From Strongyloides papillosus (taxonomy: Eukaryota > Nematoda > Chromadorea > Rhabditida > Strongyloididae), in NCBI GenBank assembly GCA_005656395.1, contig SRSI01000078.1:372001-436000 (forward strand): a stretch of DNA of 64,000 nt. The letters are read 5' to 3'. Positions 37,939 to 49,600 of this stretch are shown in pieces (positions within the stretch are counted from its first letter, which is position 1; each line of letters starts with the position of its first letter). Position numbers and translations under genes: made by a program. A model generated the notes under the pieces. The model was not told where the DNA came from and did not search any database. It saw only the letters and a program-made list of their open reading frames with translations.

Positions 37939-37948
37939 GGCACGTGCC
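37939..37948. promoter_or_regulatory. Palindromic E-box
   Basis: GGCACGTGCC is a perfect 10-bp palindrome with a CACGTG core, the binding site of bHLH-zip factors (MXL/MDL or HLH-30 type). It stands out because the surrounding kilobase has almost no G or C. No gene is near it. Confidence 0.3.
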
Positions 37949-39010
37949 AAATAAATGTATTTTATGGTGAATTAACAATCATTTTACACAATAAATAAAA
38001 AGTAATTTCCTATTGCTCATCATATTAAACATTGTATTACAATCTGTTAAAAAGTAAAAAAGATAGATGAACATAAAGATAAGAATTAAAAATAATTTTC
38101 ATGAACCTTTTGGGATTTTTTAATTACTTTTGTAATTATATCTTTCTTTCAAATTATTAATCAATCCTCTATATTTTTACTTATCATAACCTCTTTCTCC
38201 CTTTCAAGATGAAGGTTCCTTTCTCACAATATTAAAGATTACCACAATAAGTTATATGACATGATAGAATATTTAATAATTATTTTATTAGTTATAATAA
38301 TTATTTTTATCTTATTTTCATAGTCCTCATCAAAGATCCTCCATACCAAATATAAATAATAAAATTATTGTGGTAAAGATAAAAATACTACACTGGAGAG
38401 GGTTAAATGATGATGGTAGATAAAACAATTAAAAGTTTGATAATTAAATATAAAGTGAATACAATTAAATAATAATAAAAATTTAATAAACTTCTTGTTA
38501 TTAAATTTTCTTCATTCCTTTTTATATTTAGAGATAATAAAATTTAATCTATAATATTTAAGATAAAGTTATACATGTATTTTAAAAAATTTCTATAAAA
38601 TATTTTGAGACTTTTATATATATTTAAAGGAAAAATGTTGTGATTCATTATTACTTACTAGATAAAGAGATATAAACATTTATAAAGGAATAATCTTTTG
38701 ACTTTTGATAAAGACAGGTCAAAAAGGAAGAAAAAGAACAATAACGTTGGTACATTTTTAGTTATCACTCATTAAAAGGTTTACTTATGTTACACATATT
38801 ATGTTATATATTTTACCAAAAAGAATGGTAAATAATTCAAGATTTTAAATATTATTTTTAGGGAGGAAATCTCAATGATAAAATATCAAACAATGTTACT
38901 ATAATAACAATAATGTTATAGTTGATTAAATTTAAAGTTATCAAAACAATAGATTGTGGTAGGTGCCATTAAATCACTCAAAAGATAAAATGTATCATTT
39001 TTAATAATAC

Positions 39011-39145
39011 CTGCTTTTTATGAAATTGATATTGTTTATCTATGACTCCATTCATTTTCTTTACAATATGGTCATCTGTACTTTTTGGAGAGTAACCCTG
39101 AACAGTGATTAGAGTACCAGTTATTATCTCAAGTAGTTTTGGCAT
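39011..39145 (-). CDS. Isolated coding-like exon, gene unknown
   Basis: 45 codons from ATG at 39145 to a GTATTA donor after HKKQ in phase 0. Its codon content (MPKLLEIITGTLITVQGYSP, then STDDHIVKKMN) and G+C are far above the flanks, and a GGACTAG acceptor-like site lies just upstream. Continuing exons would lie at lower coordinates, but I could not recognise one. The DDxIVxKxN block recalls an innexin N-terminus, but the YxYT that should follow is absent. It is possibly a first exon of a gene with long introns, or a remnant. Confidence 0.4.
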
Positions 39146-39882
39146 ACATTAGTATGAGGCCATGACAGATGACTAGTCCATTAAGAAAGTTCACCCTTTT
39201 AATATTTTCTTAATAATTATTTCCAAGCTTTATCTTTTTTGACTTTTGGACTATCAAAGATTGTCTATTTATTAGTATGAATTCTGTGGTCATTTTGAAA
39301 AATTTTCCCATAATAAAGTGCATATATTTTAAAATGGTTATCTTTTTAAAATTATTAATTAAATATGTATCAATAAATATAATAATAATTGGTTGATTAA
39401 ATATATAAATTAAAGAGAAATTAATATTCAACGAGAATGATAAATTAAATCTTCATAAAAAAAAGTAGTAATAATCATTTTTGATTATGTTTAAAGAGAT
39501 GTTTGAAGTGAAAACAGAGATTATAGGTACATTAAGAGAAGGATAACCATCAAAATAAGGATTCGGTTATATTAAAAAGGAATAATTCTAAAGAAAGTTT
39601 AAAGCAGTTATATTAACTGTCCTAAAGTCCAGATACTTAAAGATAATCGAGCAGATATTTTGTTATGTTATAGATGAAAGAAAATTACAAAGGATAATCT
39701 TTTAGATTAAGGAATAAACAATGTTTTTAAACAAAATTCTTTATTTTAACGAAATACAAATGATAATCTAATGATTTTTAAGGAAAATAATTAACAAAAA
39801 GTAAGCTTTATTGTAAGTTGATACTATATATTTTTTTGCTACTATCATACATATAATAATACATATTAAAACTAAAAAAAAA
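39146..39882. other. 3' spacer of the TMEM144-like gene
   Basis: AT-rich spacer between the isolated exon and the stop codon of the TMEM144-like gene. No gene seen. Confidence 0.45.
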
Positions 39883-41094
39883 TTAAATTTTCGATAAAAC
39901 AAGTAAAAATATTCCACAACTAGCAATGAAAATTGCGAGGAAAATGGCAAGATAATTTTTAATACCCTATAAATAAAAATAAATATCATTAATCAATCAT
40001 TATTTATATACTTACATGAATCTCTTTAAAGTAAAAAATGCTCCACATAGTACCAATAAAACCAGGACAAATTGACATAATTGGATAGGTTATCGTCTGT
40101 GATACAATATCTATAGCCTTTAACATCAAACACATCGAATTTAACCAAATGAAACCGGAGACTATTGAAGATAATAGAATATCTTTACTCCCAAGTACAT
40201 CACTTCTTAGTCCATAAAGATGAATTGAAGAAAAGAATAGAAGTGATGTTGTTGTAAATATTCCTAATCCTAATGATAATATAAAGGTAAAACTTGTCAA
40301 TTTTTTTTCGTTCCCGTCTAACAATTCATTTGGATTATCTAATAGATAGTATATTGGTGTTGTTGTGGAGGCAAAAAAAAAACCACAGATTAAAGCAGCT
40401 ACCAAAGCTAATACTTTTTTAAATTTTACATTAACTCTCCCAATATTATTATTGTTGTTATCATCTGTTTTACTGGAAAATACACTAATCCTTGTACTAT
40501 TTTCAAGGAGTACCGTACCATCAATTGGCGAATGTTTTGAGTTTTTTCTTACAAATGAAAAGATAACCCCACTAATAATGATTAGGATAACACCAACAAT
40601 ATTTGGTATGAAAATTTTTGGTTTTCTTGGTTTGATACCAAATAAACCGAAGTAACCTGTAGCCCATCCCGTTAAACAGTTACCAACATTCCATATCAAC
40701 ATAGCAATACCAATACCATAGACATCAATAACAAAATAGGAGCCAAAATTAGCTATAGTCCATAAAAATCCACCAATCATTGGGTAAACATTAATATAGA
40801 AATTTTTATTAAAAAATACACAATTTAATAGGGATGCAAGTAATACACCAACTCCAACACCAAATTGTGCTAGAGACCCTTTAAAAAAATGATAATAATA
40901 TCAAAACTAAAACAAAACATACCATTTCCTTTATTATAACGCAAAATAGGTATATGCATAGAACCAAAACCTATTGCTGAGATGAAACAATAAAAAATCC
41001 CAAGAGTCATATTGTCATATTGAGGTAAATTTATAATTTGTGAAATATTATATATTGTAATAGGGGTATCCTCCTCAAATGACATCAATCTCAT
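39883..41094 (-). CDS. TMEM144-type membrane transporter
   Basis: Three exons on minus (41094-40923, 40878-40016, 39966-39883) give 372 residues; human TMEM144 has 345. It has ten predicted helices of the drug/metabolite-transporter type. Family signatures are GFGSMHIPI with the nearby KGNG loop, MIGGFLWTIANFGSYF, VYGIGIAMLIWNVGNCLTGWATGYFGLFG, and the second-half repeat GFIWLNSMCLM with TYPIMSICPGFIGTMWSIFYFKE. The family is related to sugar-phosphate/nucleotide-sugar and bacterial carbohydrate (GRP/rhamnose) carriers; the substrate in animals is uncertain. The middle loop carries an Asn-run (DDNNNNN), common in this genome. The last exon encodes the final helix and ends VLSKI. Confidence 0.9.
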
Positions 41095-42021
41095 TGTTGA
41101 TGGTTGTGATAGTAGAAAAATGTATCATATAAATAATATATAAGTAATATACGGTTTTTTTATTTTGTAAATAAAATAATAATTAAATATTCGAAGGTAA
41201 GTATAAAGAAAATTGATTTTTCATTAAATTAAATGATGACTAAAATTAGACTTTTTTTTATAATTATTTAAAATTACTTAAACATAAAATTTAGTTAAAT
41301 TATTTTTAATTAGAAATATACTTAATACAAATTTTGAAGGTTTACTAATAAAAGGGTAAGTGCTATAAAAAATTTTAATTCATTTTTTTATTTATGTCTT
41401 CCAAAATTATTTTTAGTATAATTAAAGGAGTAATAAAAAATTCTATCAAATATAATATAAAGTTAACATGATCTTCCATTTTTTTAAAACCAAACTTTGA
41501 TTTTTAACGCTAATAAGGGTGAAAAAGTTACCTTAAACGGGGAACCACTAATGTATTTTGCTACAATAATACAAAATTCATGTTTGTTATTTTCTGAATA
41601 TCCTTCAAAATTAGTAATACCCCAACATAAATTAAACATTTAATAGAAATATGATGTAATAAGATGTAATAAATAAAGGTTTTTAAAAAAAATTGTGAAG
41701 GATGATTGTGATAATTCATAATCTATTAATAATAACAAATTTAACAATGTCATTCTCTTGCTACCATTGTTATAATTGTTGGTTAAAGTTTTTTCGCCAT
41801 GAAAACTAATATTGTTCAAAAAAAGGGAGATTTATATAATGGGATGAGTTAATTTATTGTATATATGTTGCGTTCAAACATTTTAATAATGGTAATAATT
41901 GTTATTTATATTAAAAATCAATATCAATTTGAGATGTATGATTTTTAAATATTAAAAAAAATTATTGATAACAAATGTAATTGTAAATATTTTTTTCAAA
42001 AAAATATAAGAAAATATCTCT
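41095..42021. other. Spacer with one coding-like fragment
   Basis: Between the TMEM144-like gene (its 5' side) and the peroxiredoxin stop codon. Apart from the fragment at 41532-41639, only AT-rich sequence is seen. Confidence 0.4.
41532..41639 (-). pseudogene. Filamin-repeat-like exon fragment
   Basis: 36 codons from ATG at 41639 to a GTAACT donor after GSPFK in phase 0. The end of the frame (HEFCIIVAKYISGSPFK) matches the closing strand of filamin immunoglobulin-like repeats, which finish H-x-V-x-V-x(5-6)-I-x-GSPF. Only half a repeat is present, and no neighbouring filamin exon was found on either strand, so it is most likely a gene fragment or a chance resemblance. Confidence 0.3.
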
Positions 42022-42666
42022 TTATTGTTTTCCAAAAAATTCTTTTGATTCTTTTACTCCTGGCTTGATGGTCTCTTTTCCTGGTGTCCATCCAGCTGGG
42101 CAAACTTCTCCATGAACATCGGTGAATTGGAAGGCCTGTACGAGGCGAAGTGTCTCATCAACACTACGTCCAACAGGAAGGTCATTGACTGTTATTTGGC
42201 GAAGGACTTGTTTTGGATCAATTATAAAAAGACCACTAAAATGAGGGAAAAAAGATAATTACTATTGTAAAAAAATATAAAGTTACCGGAAAGCAATTCC
42301 CTCAGATTCAATCAAAACTCCATAATCACGTGCAATTTTATGGTTAGTATCAGCAAGGATAGGAATTTTCATCTCTCCAAGACCTCCCTTCTTTCTTGGT
42401 GTCTCAATCCAGGCCAAGTGAGAAAAGTGTGAGTCAGTAGAACATGCTAATACCTCAACACCGATAGCTTTAAATTCATTAACGCGATCAGAGAAGGCAA
42501 TAATTTCAGTTGGGCATACAAAGGTAAAATCAAGTGGATAGAAGAAGAGAATAACATATTTTCCTTTGTAATCTGAAAGAGAAACTGTCTTGAATTCACC
42601 ATCAACAACAGCCGTAGCAGTAAATTGTGGAGCTTGTTGTCCTATTTTAGCGTTTCCACAAGACAT
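42022..42666 (-). CDS. Typical 2-Cys peroxiredoxin (Prx1/2 type)
   Basis: Two exons on minus (42666-42287 and 42235-42022) give 197 residues, the usual length. It reduces hydrogen peroxide and organic peroxides with thioredoxin in the cytosol. The peroxidatic Cys51 lies in [10 protein letters not shown], the resolving Cys in HGEVCPAGW near residue 171, and the active-site Thr48 and Arg are kept. The GGLG motif of hyperoxidation-sensitive enzymes is present, but the C-terminal YF is FF (KEFFGKQ). Codons are more GC-rich than neighbours, as for a highly expressed gene. A TTTTTATAG acceptor lies 11 bases before the ATG. The frame stays open upstream, but [10 protein letters not shown] is the family's normal start. 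A heat-shock element lies upstream. Confidence 0.97.
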
Positions 42667-43659
42667 ATTCAATAATCTATAAAAACAAAAAAAAATAAAT
42701 ATATAAATTAATATTAAGAAAAAAAGAACCATATAAGAAAATAAAACTCATATAAATAAATGATGAAATGTGAATGAAAACGTCTATATATAAGTGAGAC
42801 TTAAAATATAAATATAAAGATTTTTATATACATCGTCTCTCATCATTGAAAGAAGTTTCTAGAACAAAATTTGTACAGCTCAGAAAGCGAATGTCTGTGT
42901 AATGTATACATGTATAGAGTGTCATAAATTAAATGACTAAAATTATTATTGTGAAATATGCATATAAGTATGTACAGCATTCTATTTGCCAAAATTGATC
43001 AAGTAAAAAGGTACTAATATAAACGTCTGATAAGAAAAGCAATGTCAAACGTCATTTTCCAAAGTAAAGAGTTATCTATTCCTAATATTATCGTTAACCT
43101 TCTCATAAGTTATATAAATATCATTTTTTTTTAATTAGACAACAACCTTTCGATATTGATCAATTGATGAGAAAAGTGATAGTATAGAAAATGTGTTAAC
43201 TTTTTTTTGTTATATCGATAGATAGATATTTATACTTTAAAAATAAAGTGACATTTAAAAGTTATTTCCATTAAATTTTAAACGTTAAAAGGGAATCAAT
43301 ATGTGCACACTTTTTTTTTGACAAATATATACACAAAATGTAACATTCTATGCTAACCTTCAATTTTAGGCAGAATAATTAAAAATTACCATGAAAAAAG
43401 TGTATCATGGAGGGAGAAAAAAAAGTAAACATATTATTTAAATTTTATATTTATATATTTGTCACATCGAAAAGTTATTCTTAAAAAATACAATTTCAAT
43501 AGAGATCAGAATAATAGATGTTAGCAAAAAAAGTTAATTAATCTTCTTATTAAAAAGAATTAAAAAATTAATAATATTGAAGTTATATTTAATAAAATAC
43601 AAAAAATAAGTAATTTTTAAAAGTATATTAAAGATAGGTATAAAAAAATTAATATTTTT
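42667..43659. promoter_or_regulatory. Peroxiredoxin upstream region and sidekick 3' side
   Basis: 993 bp. The part next to peroxiredoxin holds TATA-like words (TATATA near 42785-42793 on the minus reading) and the heat-shock element at 42852-42864. The rest is AT-rich 3' flank of the sidekick gene. Confidence 0.45.
42852..42864 (-). promoter_or_regulatory. Three-unit heat-shock element upstream of peroxiredoxin
   Basis: GAAGTTTCTAGAA reads GAA-nn-TTC-nn-GAA, the full three-unit consensus bound by HSF-1, with no mismatch. It sits about 190 bp before the peroxiredoxin start, near TATA-like words. In this AT-rich DNA a perfect three-unit element is unlikely by chance at such a position. Confidence 0.5.
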
Positions 43660-46600
43660 TTAAACGAAAGATGATAACCCGTTTTTAGGCAAATTTGCAG
43701 CTTTATACTTTGTTGATGGAGATGAAGGAACTGATGACCGTAATGAAATACCAGGATCTTGTATTGTTGAAGCTGATGATAGATTCTCAGATGGTGACGA
43801 TTGTCTATCATTATTTTTTTGTGATGGTAAAAATGTTGATTCTTTGGGATGGTATGACGTTGTGTAGTAGTGATTATTTGTATTCGATGGTTTTGAAGAG
43901 GCTAATGAGTAGGTCTCTGAACTTGCGTATGTTATTGTTGATTGGGGAACTCTTCGTATGCATTGTTCATAGTAGTTTTGTTCATGAGGTAACTCCCCTG
44001 TTGGTAATGGTGTTGGGGTACTATATCCTAATGATTCACGATCTGTTTGATCGATACATACAGATTCCTCGTACATTGAACGTACTGGAATATCTTCATT
44101 CCTTCCTCTATTGTAGATTTCATTTACTGATCCTGCTAGATTTGGTAAAAATGAAGTACTTGGACTTGGGGGCTTGAAGGATGATAATACCATTGTTGAT
44201 GACTCCATATTATTCATAGTTATCTTGTCTGTGGCCAAGGATCCATAAAGTGCCTGTAAGCCGACAGATGGTGACATAATGGATCGACGAGATTGTGTGT
44301 CTCCACCACTATGAATCGATCCATACAATGTATTATCAGGTAAGTCATTAGATAACCACGAATTGTGAGTATTTGGCCTTGTAGGTAATAAATCATTTCT
44401 CCTCTCATTAACATTAGCCAACTCATAATTAACTCGAGTACCTTCAACAAAATTTAATGATGATCCGATCATTGATTCTTTATTTTTTTGTGTATATTTG
44501 TTTTTTCTTTTAACTACTATCAATCTACATAGTATAATTGTAAGAATAATTAGAAACAACGCTAAAATCGCTGCAGTCACTGGTATGAACCACCATTCTT
44601 TATAGAAGATAACTCTTTTTGTGAATGCTGGTGTTAGGAGATGTTCAGATTCCTCACTTGGATTGCCAACACCAATATCATTTTTCAATAATACTCTAAA
44701 TACATAAATACTTGATGGTTGTAAATCTTCATAATTAATTTCATATTCGTTATCAATTGAATCAATATTATATAAATTGATCCATTCACCTAATAAATGA
44801 TTGATTGTTGTATTTGTTGATCTTTTTATCCTAATAGGAGATGATATTATATCTAAATCACTAGGTTCTTTTGTGGTATTGGAGAATGTTGATAATCTTT
44901 TACCCTGTATAACAAATCCTTTGACACTATCATTATTTTCATTATCCCATGAAAGGACGATGCCGTAACTTTTAAGCAAACCTTTTGGCTTATTTGGTGG
45001 ATTTGGTGTGCCAGTATTACCATATCCTATCCGAACTTCTGACGTTGATGGTGGACCAAAACCTTGATTAGACTCAGCTTTAATAGAAACTGTATAATGT
45101 ATATTTTCAGTAAGATTTGTCAGCAAAATATAATTATCTTTAACTCTAAACATCTTATCTTGGTTATAACCATTACTTTCACTAGCACGATATGAAACCA
45201 AATAACCTAATATAATACCATTTGGTTCTACTGGTTCATCCCAAGTAACATTAACTGAATCCGTCATAATATCTTTAAATTTAAAATTCGATACAACACC
45301 TGGGATTCCTTCTAGTGTTTTAAGTCTTACTATCGATGATTCACCATCTCCAGCACGATTAAAACCACAAACACTTATTTGATATTCTGTGTACTTTTTC
45401 AAATCATTCAAAATAATGTGATTATCCTCTGTTATCAATATTTCCTCCTCAACGTTCCTTTCCTCCTTCTTCAACATATCAACCAATGGAACATACCTTA
45501 TTTTGTAACCAGAAATAAAATCATCCTCTAATTTATTCCATTCCTTCCAATTTAATGTTATTGATGTTGGTGTTATTGATTTCCCTACTAAATCATTAAT
45601 TTTTTGTTTGGGTATTGAATACCCAACAAATACGAATCTTGGTGAGGTGAATTGTGAATTTCCTATTTTATTAAACGCCTGAATCCTTACTATATAATGT
45701 TTGAAACTGGTTAAATGACCTAATATATGAGTTATAATACCATCTGATGGTATTTTATTGCTCAAAGGTAGCTCCTCAATTTTAAATGACCCATTTGAGG
45801 GATATTCTTTATATTCAATTCTATAACCAATAACATCAGAATTCCATTTATTTTTTGGTAGTGAATCCCATTGGAGATTAATTGAGGTGCTTTGGTATGG
45901 TTTAACGATAAAATTACTTGGATAACCTAATGGATCAGTTTGGGGTGTTGTAATCCAATTGGTCTCTGGGGACCATGGGCTTTCCTCGAAATCACCAATA
46001 AATTTCATTCTTGCTTTATATTTTGTATTTGGCAGCAAATTACCAATACTTGTTGATCTTTTCGTAACAGCAATATGTGCTGGAAGTAATATAAATTCAT
46101 CATCATTCATACTTTTATACTCGATTTGTACAAAACGTACTGGAGATTCTTCCAATGACACTGATCTATTATCTAAATTAGGATTTACCCATTTAAAATA
46201 AATCTCAGTTGGTGATTCCATTATCTCTTTATTTTGCTCCAACGTTCCAGGTATTGGTTGAGGGTACCTTAAGCTTGTTGTTAATACTTTAACAATCGAT
46301 TCCTGTCCCCAACCACTATTTTCATTTTGTGCTTGAACACCGAAGTAATATGTTGTATTGGGATGGAGACCTGTTGCGGTGAACCAATAAATACTATTTG
46401 GTATTTGCGTATTAATAGCATTCTCATCTGGAGTTCCATATTTCCAGTATCTTATAGAGTAACCTGATATAATACCATTCCCATTTTCTGGTGGCATCCA
46501 TTTTAATCGTACCTCTGTATCGGAGACATAACTAAATGCCACATCTAGTGGTTCATCAGGAACATCTGATGGTGTTGTTATTGATAATGGTATACTTGAA

Positions 46601-49600
46601 ATTCCGTCACCAACTATTGTATAACCTAACATTTCAATAAAGTACTTTGTATATGGTTTCAAGTTTGTTATTATATATGATTTGGCATCTAGTCCTTTGA
46701 TATCAATTGTTTTGTTAAATTTTTTTTGGAATTTCTTGTCCTCAGGATAGACATTTATTTTGTATCCAAGAATAATACCATTACAACTTTGAGTATCAAT
46801 TTCATCCCAAGTAACATTTATTGATCTACCACCAATAAGATTAATCTTAATATTCTTAGGTCCACTTGATGGAATATTTTCATAAGTCTTAGCAGTTATC
46901 TTTGGTGAAGGTTCACTACGTCCATTGGTGTTTTCAGCAAGTACTTGTACCTCATACAACGTAAAAGCCTTCAAATTGCTCAATATAAAGTCAGATATTT
47001 TTGTGTTTTGTGTTCTTATCTCAATCCACTTTCCAGGATAATACTTTAATGCTTCTTCCTCGAAATCTGCACCATCCTCATAATCCTCCTCCTCAATAAA
47101 ACCATTTGCCGTTACCTTTGCTTCCTTATTTTTTGGTTTTGTCAACTCCAGTGGACGATACTGTATAACATAACCAAGTAGATCACCATTCCAAGATGAT
47201 GGTGGTAAGAGATTCCAAAATATTTGTATACTATTCATCATAACAGGTTCAGCTTCAACCTTCTCTGGTGGATGTTCTGGGACTGTTTTTTCGGTAAAAA
47301 ATACATCACTCGGTGCTGATGGTTCTCCATAACCTTTAATATTTTCAGCAATAAGTCTCAAAATATACCTTGTATTAGGTCTCAAGTTTGTAATCTTGAA
47401 GCTTTTAGCTCTTGGTGCTGATATATTAAAAATAGGTATAAATGTATTAGAGAAACCTATTTGTGCTTCGACATGCCAATGTTGTATAATAGTATGTCCA
47501 TCGAAACCAGGAATAAAATCAAGGATACACGTTCTTGCTGTTATTGATGATACCCTTAAACTTGTTGCTTTACCTGGTAACTCTGGTGGTACACCAGATT
47601 CAAACTTAGCTTCAACAACCTCGCCACTACCTATCTCTGTAAATGCCACAATATCAACTATAAATTTTGTTTGCGCTGATAATCCTTCAATTGTTACTGA
47701 TGTTTCATTTGGGCTCATGTCAAATGTCCGTAGTGTTTCTGGAGATCCCTGTTTCCAACACCTAACAATATAATGTGTTATTATACCATTCTTTTCTGTC
47801 GGTGGTTCCCAAATAACTGTTACTGAACTAAATAATACTTGGTCAAATTTAAGTCCTTTTACAGGACCAGGAAGATCTTGTTCTGTTATAACACCTATTG
47901 CTTCAGATCGTGGTCCATCACCAGCACTTGTAAATGCTAGAATTGTCAAATTATAATGCCCAAATTTATCTAGACCTGTGATAATACTATTTATTCTACC
48001 ATAGTTCGGCATTAATGGTATCACTCTTGTTGGTTCAATATCACCATTACTACTATAAAAATCTTTCCACATCTCAATTCTATAACCTAATATCTGTCCT
48101 GGAACCATTTGTTGTTCTGGGGCATCAAAGGAAACATTAATTGATGTTGAATTAATAACATCAACATCAATATTTCTGGGTGATTGTAATGGGATACCTT
48201 CTAATGTTGTAACAACAAATGGTGGTGTACTATAAACACCCAGACCACGATCATTGTATGCTGCAACCTGAATTTCATAATCTCGCCATGTAATTAATGG
48301 TTCCAATAACACATATCTTTCTTGATTATTTGAAACATTTTTAACATTCCAATCAGCTGTGGCATAACCTGCCAATCGATACCTGACGTAATACCCAAGA
48401 ATATCACCATTCCATTGCTCAGAAGGTGGTGGTTGCCAATAAACCATGACACTTGTTGATGATCTAGCACTAGCAGCCACATTTCTAGGTGCTGCAGCAG
48501 GTGGTTGTTGTGGTATGAAAAGTTGTTTAGATGGTATCGACGGTTTACCAGCTCCATGTCTATTGAAAGCAATAACGCGAAACTCTGCCGTTGATGATGG
48601 TTTTAGATTATCAATTAAAGCGGAACAACACATTTCAGTTGGTACATTCTCAACAATAGTCTCCCAATTTGACCATATCCCTGCTGAACCCATTGTCCTC
48701 ATTTCAATTGAATGTTTTATTAATGGCGAATTACCATCAAACCCAGATTGCCATGTAACTTTCACTTTTGTTGGTAATGTTGTATTAATCAACTCAACAT
48801 TAACACCATGAGGCATCGATGGTTTTTCTATAATCTTTAACCATGCAGAAACAATTTCCTCTTTACCATCATCTGTCACAACCTTACACCTGTACTCACC
48901 AATATTATCTGGACCAACTTGGTTAATTGTTAATGAGTTATCATTTTTAATTGTCATCCTATGGAGGATATCACCTTGAAATGGGATAATTTTATTATTC
49001 CAATACCAGGTTACAGAGACCCCAGAGGATGTTAAGTAATCCTGTGACAATTTACATGGCATTTCAATATTACTACCAATTAGCATACTTTGATTAGATG
49101 GTCCATATTCAATGATGTTTGAAGAGATGACAGAGATGACAGCTGAGGCCTCATCGACAATTTGACCATTTAAATTCTTAGCCAAGCATGTATAATCTCC
49201 TGAATCTTTTGATTGAACTGAATGGATAGTTAATGACTTCCTTGTTATTGTATATTTATTATCATTCATCTTAATTATTGAATCACCAAACTTCCAAATT
49301 GTATCACCATTACCATTAAGTTCACACGTCAATGTTATATCATTACCAGATGAGATAGCCTTACTTGCTGGTTTTTTTGTTATGTAAATATTAGTTGAAT
49401 CTTTTATATCATCATGAAATCTTTGAAATGTCCCTTCTTTTTTTGTTAATTTCTCTTTCACCTCCTCGTCATCATTCTTTTGTATGATTGTTGTTATTGT
49501 ATCGCTACCAACAATATTTACAGCATCACATTGATACACACCAAGATTTTTATCACTGACAGAATCAATTTTTAAATAACCACTATGTGTTGTGATAATT

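Larger units (their letters stand above)
33924..39010. other. Five-kilobase gene desert
   Basis: AT-rich spacer without a supported gene. A 169-codon frame at 35322-35831 (minus) is built from Ile/Leu/Phe/Tyr/Lys and is probably chance. A (TA) run is at 36311-36330 and a palindromic E-box at 37939-37948. It may contain long introns of the exon at 39011-39145. Confidence 0.45.

Noticed and set aside
39011..39145. Innexin identity for the orphan exon
   Set aside because: The DD-x-IV block fits an innexin N-terminus only loosely. The following YxYT and the first membrane helix that define innexins are absent.
40365..40655. 96-codon plus-strand frame inside the TMEM144-like gene
   Set aside because: It is antisense to a well-supported coding exon and has no homology of its own.
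43695..48811. Several plus- and minus-strand frames inside the sidekick exon
   Set aside because: All are shadows of the sidekick reading frame. The true frame has domain structure, signal peptide and the SSFV end.
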